Positions 14,104 through 20,104 of a DNA stretch of 24,655 nucleotides are shown here, one piece after another. Source of the DNA: Candidatus Woesearchaeota archaeon. Its GTDB lineage: Archaea; Nanobdellota; Nanobdellia; Woesearchaeales; WJKL01. The DNA is taken from positions 1 to 24,655 of the forward strand of contig JAHWIM010000022.1 in the NCBI GenBank assembly GCA_019322535.1, in the 5' to 3' direction. Position 1 is the stretch's first letter, and every line of letters starts with the position of its first letter. Both the position numbers and the translations under genes were made by a program. The notes beneath the pieces are model-generated. The model was not told where the DNA came from, made no database searches, and saw only the letters and a program-made list of their open reading frames with translations.

Positions 14104-14326
14104 AACCTCTATAATAACTGCATTTACTATAGCTACTGCATTTATTTGGAGAGATGTAATAATTGAATTTATTGAAGCAATTGTCCCGCCTAGCGAAGAG
14201 ATATTTTATAAATTTTTAACAGCAATAGTCGCAACAATTATACTTGCAGTTGCTACTTACTTTATTCTAAAAGCAGAGTATGAAGCAGAATATGTTATGA
14301 GGAGATTTAGGCATAAAAAGAAATGA
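14072..14326 (+). CDS. DUF5654-like small membrane protein (copy 2)
   Basis: The 84-residue product MKKTPIRRAVETSIITAFTIATAFIWRDVIIEFIEAIVPPSEE... shares with the protein at 12078 the block A-F-x-x-A-x-x-x-W-(K/R)-D-V-(I/V)-x-x-F-(I/V)-x-x-I-V. A second TM span (about 46-66, FLTAIVATIILAVATYFIL) and a basic tail follow. The ATG at 14072 was chosen over 14027 because it begins the typical short basic N-terminus; the longer reading adds residues with no family resemblance. It overlaps the K+ channel gene by 32 nt. Function is unknown. Confidence 0.65.
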   Translation: MKKTPIRRAVETSIITAFTIATAFIWRDVIIEFIEAIVPPSEEIFYKFLTAIVATIILAVATYFILKAEYEAEYVMRRFRHKKK

Positions 14327-14350
14327 TTTCTTTATTGTATATAAGAAAAC

Positions 14351-14359
14351 TTTAAATAC
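14351..14359 (+). promoter_or_regulatory. TATA box for the 46-aa zinc ribbon
   Basis: TTTAAATAC, centred 37 nt upstream of the ATG at 14392, predicting a leader of about 11 nt. Confidence 0.4.
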
Positions 14360-14391
14360 TTCCAAAGCTTAGTAGATTATAAGATCAACTT

Positions 14392-14532
14392 ATGAAAAAA
14401 ATAAGTAGATGTGAGAACTGCTCAAGAGCAGTTTATACAAACGAATATAACTTTTGCAAGCGGTGCTGGCAAGAAGTAAACGTTGATTTCTTAAATAAAT
14501 TAACAGTAGAGCAGAAAAGATTAGAAGAGTAA
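14392..14532 (+). CDS. 46-aa zinc-ribbon protein
   Basis: A short frame reads MKKISRCENCSRAVYTNEYNFCKRCWQEVNVDFLNKLTVEQKRLEE. The CENC (7-10) and CKRC (22-25) knuckles, 11 residues apart, form a compact zinc ribbon followed by a helix. The frame is upstream-supported by a TATA box and ends 12 nt inside the 3' end of the opposite-strand gene at 14521. Codon choice and the two CxxC knuckles argue that it is real despite its length. Function is unknown. Confidence 0.65.
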   Translation: MKKISRCENCSRAVYTNEYNFCKRCWQEVNVDFLNKLTVEQKRLEE

Positions 14533-15843
14533 TTTTAGTGAATACTCAAAAACAAAGGTCAGGACAACGAATGAAATAGAGAATACTATAACAAATCCTA
14601 GTTTTCTTATATCTCTTGCTCTTATTATCAGTCCTTTTTCTTTTAACTGCTTAGCAAATTTTGAGTCGATTTGCTTTGTTTTTAGGAAAACTACTGCAAT
14701 CATGAATCCAATTATTGTTAACAGATTCCACAATCCAAAAAATGCTAGTTTTATCCATGAAACATCTCTTCTGAAAAATATTATGCCTGCAAACAAGCTA
14801 GCAATCATTGATGCTAAGATAAAGACAGCTAGGCCAATAGCAAAAGTATGCTCTGCAATGATTTTTGTTCTAGCTATGTCTGCAGGTGCTTTGTTGTTTA
14901 TCCATAAGTCCTTTGTCAAGAACTTAGAGGGTGGGTTTATTCTGATTAGAGTATAATCTCTTACATTATTGAAAGATTCGTGTCTGAGCTGGTTATTAAC
15001 AAAATATTTTACTTCTGAATCAAGCTCTATTTCTGGATAAAGTTCTGGTGTAACATGACCATTTACATATAATAAAGCAGGAACTCTTTTGCTTCCATAA
15101 ACTGATGTTGGTTTTAGTGGGAAAAAGATTTTATCTGTTGGAAACATTATTTGAACACCAATTCTTCTTCTACGATAATAAGGATAAGGATCTGGCCTAG
15201 GTTCTACTACATATTCTTCTGGTTTTGATATCCATGAAACAACAAATGAATGATCTTCTCCAATATAATCATTCATTACTGCTTTAGAAGTTTCTGGAAG
15301 TTCTAAGCCTTTTAATGCTAGATAATTCCATAAAATAGTTCCATCTTCTGTTGAAACTAACTCTGTTGTTAAGCCATATTTTTCTATATGTTCATGAATA
15401 GTAATTCCTGCTTCTTTTGCCATAACACCTGTTGCTTCTAATACTCCTGTTGACATTGTTCCAAAAAAATATCTTCTATGAAAAGGAAGAGGATATATTT
15501 GAGAAGCTCTAATTGTATCAAATGTCATTCTTATTTTTCTTTCTGCTTGCTGTTTAACATCATAGCCTCCAAATCTTGGAACGTCATTAACAATATCTAT
15601 AACTGTTTTTTCAGGATTAGCAGGAACTGGGAAAAGCCAAACTGCTTTTTCACCTCTTATTTCATTCAAATCAACAGAAAGAATCATATCTTGGTATCCA
15701 CTTTGATAATTGATTGCAGCTAACTGCTGTTCTTCACCATGGATATGCCAATATCTGTCATAATAATCAATAATCATGCCGTCTGCTAATACTGTTGGCA
15801 AAAGCATTATACACAATATTATCATTGAAATTATCTTTTTCAT
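14521..15843 (-). CDS. DUF2330-like surface protein with signal peptide and C-terminal TM region
   Basis: The 440-residue product starts with a signal peptide (about 1-20, cleavage after VLA). A large extracytoplasmic beta-rich domain (about 21-325) follows with VWLFPVPANPEKTVIDIV, the W-x-x-P-V-P motif I associate with DUF2330. Three hydrophobic spans (about 335-357, 363-386 and 416-437) anchor it at the C-terminus. A Tyr/Arg cluster (DPYPYYRRRRIG) lies near 216-227. A TATA box 26 nt upstream of the ATG gives a leaderless transcript. Function is unknown; display on the outer face of the membrane is inferred from the topology. Confidence 0.7.
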   Translation of the reverse strand: MKKIISMIILCIMLLPTVLADGMIIDYYDRYWHIHGEEQQLAAINYQSGYQDMILSVDLNEIRGEKAVWLFPVPANPEKTVIDIVNDVPRFGGYDVKQQAERKIRMTFDTIRASQIYPLPFHRRYFFGTMSTGVLEATGVMAKEAGITIHEHIEKYGLTTELVSTEDGTILWNYLALKGLELPETSKAVMNDYIGEDHSFVVSWISKPEEYVVEPRPDPYPYYRRRRIGVQIMFPTDKIFFPLKPTSVYGSKRVPALLYVNGHVTPELYPEIELDSEVKYFVNNQLRHESFNNVRDYTLIRINPPSKFLTKDLWINNKAPADIARTKIIAEHTFAIGLAVFILASMIASLFAGIIFFRRDVSWIKLAFFGLWNLLTIIGFMIAVVFLKTKQIDSKFAKQLKEKGLIIRARDIRKLGFVIVFSISFVVLTFVFEYSLKLLF

Positions 15844-15864
15844 AGAAATATAGTAAAACCATCA

Positions 15865-15874
15865 CATATAAATA
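15865..15874 (-). promoter_or_regulatory. TATA box for the DUF2330-like gene
   Basis: TATTTATATG on the minus strand, centred 26 nt upstream of the ATG at 15843. Confidence 0.5.
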
Positions 15875-15903
15875 CCTAGCGAAGACTTTAATTTGAGTTG
15901 AAG

Positions 15904-16203
15904 TTATTTATCTTTATATTTAGTGCATTCTTTTGTTTTTTTGTCGTAATGTTTGCAGAAAAATAAATTATCATGATGATATTTCTGAGCAGGTGCGCAT
16001 GTTGGTTCTCCACCAAATGAATAATATCTTCTGCAAGCTAAGAAAGGCAATTTTTTCTTTATGGGTCTTAAAATTTCTGCATCTCGTATCCATATTGTCA
16101 GGAAATCGTAAACAATATAACCTACTTCAACAGGATACATTAATCCACTCTTTACTCCACTTACTATCTGTTCTAAAACAGAGTGTTCTTCTTGATCAAC
16201 CAT
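15904..16203 (-). CDS. Hypothetical Cys-containing protein, 99 aa
   Basis: The first half is acidic then hydrophobic (SGLMYPVEVGYIVYDFLTIWI, possibly amphipathic or membrane-associated). The second half has four cysteines in ACRRYYSFGGEPTCAPAQKYHHDNLFFCKHYDKKTKECTKY, with HH between them, which could bind a metal. Four Cys with spacing 10, 14 and 10 does not match a zinc-ribbon class I know. The ATG at 16203 is 25 nt from a TATA box. Divergent from the gene at 16294. Family not recognised. Confidence 0.65.
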   Translation of the reverse strand: MVDQEEHSVLEQIVSGVKSGLMYPVEVGYIVYDFLTIWIRDAEILRPIKKKLPFLACRRYYSFGGEPTCAPAQKYHHDNLFFCKHYDKKTKECTKYKDK

Positions 16204-16223
16204 ATAAAATAATAATTGAAGTT

Positions 16224-16232
16224 TTATTTAAA
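16224..16232 (-). promoter_or_regulatory. TATA box for the 99-aa protein
   Basis: TTTAAATAA on the minus strand, centred 25 nt upstream of the ATG at 16203. Confidence 0.5.
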
Positions 16233-16251
16233 ACTGGTGAAATTTACAAAA

Positions 16252-16262
16252 TATTTTTAAAT
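16252..16262 (+). promoter_or_regulatory. TATA box for the 161-aa protein
   Basis: TATTTTTAAAT, centred about 37 nt upstream of the ATG at 16294. It overlaps the in-frame ATG at 16261, ruling that start out, and leaves a short leader with GGTG (16285-16288). Confidence 0.5.
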
Positions 16263-16293
16263 GATTGGCTTTCAAAAAAATATAGGTGTTAAT

Positions 16294-16779
16294 ATGTTTA
16301 AAGATAATATGCTTAATGCATGGTATAAAGTAACAGACTGGGTGTTAGGTACAAAAACAATTAGAGCAGGCACTACTATAAGCAGTTCTTATAGTGGAAT
16401 TAATGATCAGGATTATGTTTTAAATCAGACTATCAGAGCAAAATTAGAAAAAGCACCTATTACTGTAGAAGTTGTGAGAAGTCCTGTTGACATATCAACT
16501 CATACTAGTTATAGTGGTGTTTCTGCAAAATATTATTCAAAAGTGCATGATGCGTCTTTTGAAGGTAGTGCAGAGACAGATAATGGACCTGCTGTAACCA
16601 GTTTGACAAGCTGTATGGTAACAGAATATCAGCTGCTTAGTAGTGAGGATAAACTAGCATTGTCAGCACAAAAAAAAAGAGAATGGGATTGTTTAGATGG
16701 TTTAATTTCTGTAAAAAAAACAGCACATAATCCATCAGACCATTGGGAAGATCATCACGAACCTATTTTTAGTAAATAA
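16294..16779 (+). CDS. Hypothetical protein, 161 aa
   Basis: The product MFKDNMLNAWYKVTDWVLGTKTIRAGTTISSSYSGIND... is polar, Ser/Thr-rich and probably beta-rich. It has a repeated short phrase, SSYSGIND near residue 30 and TSYSGVSA near 71. Two cysteines lie in the last third. The C-terminus is His/Asp-rich (HNPSDHWEDHHEP), a possible metal site. No signal peptide or TM segment. GGTGTTA lies 6 nt before the ATG. It ends 1 nt before the stop codon of the convergent gene. Not recognised. Confidence 0.65.
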   Translation: MFKDNMLNAWYKVTDWVLGTKTIRAGTTISSSYSGINDQDYVLNQTIRAKLEKAPITVEVVRSPVDISTHTSYSGVSAKYYSKVHDASFEGSAETDNGPAVTSLTSCMVTEYQLLSSEDKLALSAQKKREWDCLDGLISVKKTAHNPSDHWEDHHEPIFSK

Positions 16780-16780
16780 A

Positions 16781-18070
16781 TTAATCTTGTGGTTTTTTAA
16801 TATTTCCTTTTTGCTGCTCTTCTTGAAGTGAACTTTGATATACAATTGTTGTTCCTTTGCCTTGTTTTCTATCAATGTCTCTTTGTTTTTTTTCCTGCGC
16901 TATTGCTATTCTTTTTAGCTCTTCAAGATTTGCTTCAAGGCTATCTATCTGATCTGAAGTTACCATTTCCTCTCCTTCTGGAAATTGTGCCTCTTTAAGA
17001 CCATTTCTTTCCATTATTCCTTGAACTACTTGCTTATATTCTCTAACTCTCTCAAGATAAAATTCTGCAGATGCTTTTATCGGTTTAAGTTCTTCTAATT
17101 TGCTTTGAATAAATTCTAATCTTTTGTAAGCTTCTGAGCTGACTAAAGGATAAAGATTAAAGAATTGTGTTTTTCCTTTCATTAACAGAAAACTTAATGA
17201 GTTATTGATGTCTCTAACGCACTGGTCTAAGAATTCAAATGCTTCTGGTATACTTGGATTAAAATTAATTCCTTTTTGTTTAGCAAGTTCTTTAAACTTA
17301 TCTAGTCTTCCATAATCAAAATCATCTCCTAGGTTTTCATCTAATTGTCTTTCATTTACAAGTTTATAAAAACCTATTCCGTTTGGATTTCCTGCATTTA
17401 AAGGAAGAACCCCATAATCCCAAAACTTTGTAAATTTATCTTTTTCATCTCTGCAGACATATAAATAAAAATCAAAACATGTTTTTACAGAACGCGCTAA
17501 TCTTCCAATTGTTGATAATACTTGTTCAAACTGCTCTAATCCTATTTCTTCTACTCCTTCTACCATGTCTGTTCCTAGCTGGCCAATTTTTTCAACATAA
17601 TCTAGATAATCCACATAAAAAGTTTGCTGCATAAATCTTCTTCCTTGATCAACAATTAATTCACCTGATTCAAATTTTTGTTCTACAGGCTGTCCTGCAA
17701 GCGCATTAATCAGTTTCTTAAGATATCTTGAATCCTGCTGCTTTGCTCTGTATGCTTTCTCATATGCTGACTGCAGTTCTTTTTCTTTGCCTTTTGTTTC
17801 TTTTCTTCTAGCTAATAATTTAGAATAATCAACAACATGCTTGCTTAGTATATTATGTAGTCTGCTTTTTTCTTGTTTTTTCTGTTCTTCTCCTTTTTGT
17901 TTTCTTAAAACTGAATAAGAAGCAGCTCCTGCTATTCCTAAACCACCAACAGTGTAAAGTGCTCCAGCAAGTAAATTACCAGAAACTAAATGCTCAATAC
18001 CTCTACTTAAAAGCTCATATGTTCCTATTAATCCAGTTCCTGCTACAACAATTTTAGATAAAGTATCCAT
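16781..18070 (-). CDS. Membrane-anchored coiled-coil protein, 429 aa, unknown
   Basis: The N-terminus has two hydrophobic stretches (about 5-20 and 30-56, including ALYTVGGLGIAGAASYSVL). A long charged helical region (about 58-125, rich in KEKELQSAYEKAYRAKQQ) leads to a mostly helical soluble domain (about 130-345). Another coiled coil (about 375-405, IDSLEANLEELKRIAIAQEKKQRDIDRKQ) precedes a polar tail. No nucleotide-binding or catalytic motif is visible. A TATA box 26 nt upstream supports the ATG. The layout suggests a cytoplasmic scaffold tethered to the membrane, but this is inference. Confidence 0.7.
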   Translation of the reverse strand: MDTLSKIVVAGTGLIGTYELLSRGIEHLVSGNLLAGALYTVGGLGIAGAASYSVLRKQKGEEQKKQEKSRLHNILSKHVVDYSKLLARRKETKGKEKELQSAYEKAYRAKQQDSRYLKKLINALAGQPVEQKFESGELIVDQGRRFMQQTFYVDYLDYVEKIGQLGTDMVEGVEEIGLEQFEQVLSTIGRLARSVKTCFDFYLYVCRDEKDKFTKFWDYGVLPLNAGNPNGIGFYKLVNERQLDENLGDDFDYGRLDKFKELAKQKGINFNPSIPEAFEFLDQCVRDINNSLSFLLMKGKTQFFNLYPLVSSEAYKRLEFIQSKLEELKPIKASAEFYLERVREYKQVVQGIMERNGLKEAQFPEGEEMVTSDQIDSLEANLEELKRIAIAQEKKQRDIDRKQGKGTTIVYQSSLQEEQQKGNIKKPQD

Positions 18071-18090
18071 AGACGAAAAAAGGCTTTAGT

Positions 18091-18100
18091 TATTTATAAA
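18091..18100 (-). promoter_or_regulatory. TATA box for the 429-aa protein
   Basis: TTTATAAATA on the minus strand, centred 26 nt upstream of the ATG at 18070. Confidence 0.6.
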
Positions 18101-18131
18101 CCTTTTGGTTTTTGTCTCTAGAAGGTAGTGA

Positions 18132-18368
18132 TTATTTAGATTTTTTGTTCTTATAAAACCATGAATAGATACCAAATATCCAGCTTCCTGTATAAAGCCA
18201 GCTCAGGATAAATAATCCCCATTGCTTATGGAGATATGAAGTTAATAAAAAGAAAGGCTGGGAGAGAAATCCTAATACAAAACCCCATTTGTTCTTAAGT
18301 GAAACTAATATAATTGCAGATACTCCAAAAATAGCAATGCCAATTTGAGCAATTAGGTCTAATACCAT
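18132..18368 (-). CDS. Three-TM small membrane protein, 78 aa
   Basis: The product MVLDLIAQIGIAIFGVSAIILVSLKNKWGFVLGFLSQPFFLLTSYLHKQWGLFILSWLYTGSWIFGIYSWFYKNKKSK has three hydrophobic spans with conserved-looking WG, SQPF and YxxxWxxGIYxW features. These are reminiscent of PnuC-like or semiSWEET-sized transporters, but the match is too weak to name. A GTG at 18410 gives a 92-aa reading. The ATG at 18368 is preferred because a TATA box (18390-18398) lies exactly 26 nt upstream and inside the longer reading. Confidence 0.65.
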   Translation of the reverse strand: MVLDLIAQIGIAIFGVSAIILVSLKNKWGFVLGFLSQPFFLLTSYLHKQWGLFILSWLYTGSWIFGIYSWFYKNKKSK

Positions 18369-18389
18369 ATTCTGTTTGTTAAGATAATC

Positions 18390-18398
18390 ATATATATA
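18390..18398 (-). promoter_or_regulatory. TATA box for the 78-aa membrane protein
   Basis: TATATATAT on the minus strand, centred 26 nt upstream of the ATG at 18368; it decides the start codon. Confidence 0.5.
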
Positions 18399-18414
18399 GT
18401 TTTCTACCACAATC

Positions 18415-18425
18415 TTTTTAAATAA
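18415..18425 (+). promoter_or_regulatory. TATA box for the 81-aa protein
   Basis: TTTTTAAATAA, centred 27 nt upstream of the ATG at 18447. Confidence 0.5.
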
Positions 18426-18446
18426 GTTCTAAATCATTGCAGCGCT

Positions 18447-18692
18447 ATGAGCAAACAAAAAAATATTCAACACGCAGAACAAACAATAGACATTATTTTA
18501 GGAACTAAAGACAAGAATGGGGGAGAACATAAAGCACTTGAAGAAGTGGAAGGATTCATAAGCAGAATACTCGGTGATATAAAATTAGGAGTAGAACGTT
18601 TTGATTTAGCTTATAGGTGCTTTACTAAGTTGTTAAGATATTACCCTGAACACGAACAAGCAAAGGCCTATAGAGCCTCATACGCAGAATAA
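18447..18692 (+). CDS. Small helical protein with a TPR-like unit, 81 aa
   Basis: The product is soluble and helical. Its last 35 residues (RFDLAYRCFTKLLRYYPEHEQAKAYRASYAE) look like one tetratricopeptide unit: A-Y-x-x-F-x-x-L-L-x-x-x-P-x-x-x-x-A. The N-terminal part (QHAEQTIDIILGTKDKNGGEHKALEEVEGFISRILGDIKLG) has no known motif. A leaderless start is supported by a TATA box. It is convergent with the SRP54 gene, with 4 nt between them. Function unknown; TPR units usually mediate protein contacts. Confidence 0.6.
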   Translation: MSKQKNIQHAEQTIDIILGTKDKNGGEHKALEEVEGFISRILGDIKLGVERFDLAYRCFTKLLRYYPEHEQAKAYRASYAE

Positions 18693-18696
18693 GAAA

Positions 18697-20055
18697 TTAC
18701 ATACCCATTCCAGGAGGCATTTTTCCCTGAAATTTCTTCATCATTTGCTGCATATTCTTAGGTGATTTGCCTTTAAGCATTTTCACCATTTTCTTGCCTG
18801 TTCTATACTGCTTAATTAATTCTCTTATATCTTTTGCAGAAACACCAGAACCTTTTGAGATTCTGTCTATTCTAGAAGCATTAAGTATAGTTGGATCTTC
18901 AAGCTCTTCTTTAGTCATGCTCAGCATTGCATGCTTCCATTTCTTTAATTTGCCTTCCTGAACATTAAGAACATCTTTAGGCAGTTTTATTTGTGATAAA
19001 CCAGGAATCATTTCCATTATTTTTCCTAGAGAACCCATTTTTTTCATTGCTTCCATTTGGTCAAACAAATCCATTAAAGTGAATTCTCCTTTCAGCAGTC
19101 TTTTGCTCAAATCTTCTGCTTTTTCTTCTGGAATTGCTTCTTTTGCTTTTTCTAACAAAGCCTGTATGTCTCCCATTCCTAATAATCTTCCAACAAATCC
19201 AGGAGGATTAAATGTTTCTAAGTCATCTACTTTTTCCCCTACACCAATAAATTTAATTTGAGAATCTGTTGCTGCGCAGGCAGTTAATGCTCCACCACCT
19301 TTTGCTGTTCCATCCATTTTTGTTGCTACAACTCCTGTAATCTTAGCATTATCATGGAAAACTTGGGCTTGTTTTTGAGCTGCCTGCCCAATGTCTGCAG
19401 AAATAACTAAAAGGTTTTCATCTGGTTTAATTAAATTGTAAATATCTCTTATTTCCTTTATTAGATCGTCTGATAAAGCATCTCTTCCTGCTGTGTCTAT
19501 TAGAACAACATCAAATTTATTTAAGTCTGGCTCGTATTTTTTATAGATTTTAACAGGATCTTTTTCTGTTTTTTCAATAAAACAAGGAACATTTATCTGC
19601 TTGCATACTTGAGCTAACTGCTCTGGAGCAGCTGGCCTGTGGACATCTAATCCAACTGCAGCAACTTTGTGGCCTTTTTTTGTAAAGTATTTTGCTAATT
19701 TACCGATTGTAGTTGTTTTACCTGAACCAAACAAGCCAATCATCATTATTTTGAACGGCTTTTTCTCTATCTTTATTTCAGCTGGTTTTTCCCCTAAGAA
19801 TTTAACTAATTCTTCATAGACAATATTAACTAGTTGTTCTTTTTTTGTCAAACCAGAAGGAGTTTCTTCTTTTAATGCCCTGCTTTTGATTGCCTGAGTT
19901 AATTCAAAAACTAATTTAACATTAACATCTGCCTGAAGCAAAGCTCTTTGTATATCTTTAACTAATTCATTGATTAGTTTTTCATCTACAAAAACTGATT
20001 TTGCTATTTTTTTCAGTGTTTCTTTTAAACTGTCGCCTAGTTTTTCTAATACCAT
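18697..20055 (-). CDS. srp54: Signal recognition particle GTPase SRP54
   Basis: The 452-residue product has the N-domain helical bundle (about 1-85), the G domain and the Met-rich M domain (about 300-452). G motifs: GLFGSGKTTT (107-116), DVHRPAA (137-143), DTAGRD (187-192), TKMDGTAKGGGAL (245-257) and GVGEKVDDLETFNP. The M domain has SRIDRISKGSGVSAKDIRELIKQY, the helix-turn-helix that binds SRP RNA, and a Met/Lys-rich tail. It delivers nascent membrane and secreted proteins to the translocon with FtsY. Phe replaces the common Gln in G1 (GLQGSGKTT), and His and Asp appear in DVHRP and TAGRD where Tyr and Leu/His are common. A TATA box is 28 nt upstream of the ATG. Confidence 0.95.
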   Translation of the reverse strand: MVLEKLGDSLKETLKKIAKSVFVDEKLINELVKDIQRALLQADVNVKLVFELTQAIKSRALKEETPSGLTKKEQLVNIVYEELVKFLGEKPAEIKIEKKPFKIMMIGLFGSGKTTTIGKLAKYFTKKGHKVAAVGLDVHRPAAPEQLAQVCKQINVPCFIEKTEKDPVKIYKKYEPDLNKFDVVLIDTAGRDALSDDLIKEIRDIYNLIKPDENLLVISADIGQAAQKQAQVFHDNAKITGVVATKMDGTAKGGGALTACAATDSQIKFIGVGEKVDDLETFNPPGFVGRLLGMGDIQALLEKAKEAIPEEKAEDLSKRLLKGEFTLMDLFDQMEAMKKMGSLGKIMEMIPGLSQIKLPKDVLNVQEGKLKKWKHAMLSMTKEELEDPTILNASRIDRISKGSGVSAKDIRELIKQYRTGKKMVKMLKGKSPKNMQQMMKKFQGKMPPGMGM

Positions 20056-20078
20056 ATTATTTGCCTGAAAGAATTATT

Positions 20079-20087
20079 ATATATAAA
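20079..20087 (-). promoter_or_regulatory. TATA box for srp54
   Basis: TTTATATAT on the minus strand, centred 28 nt upstream of the ATG at 20055. Confidence 0.6.
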
Positions 20088-20104
20088 TGTTAGTGTTAAT
20101 TATA

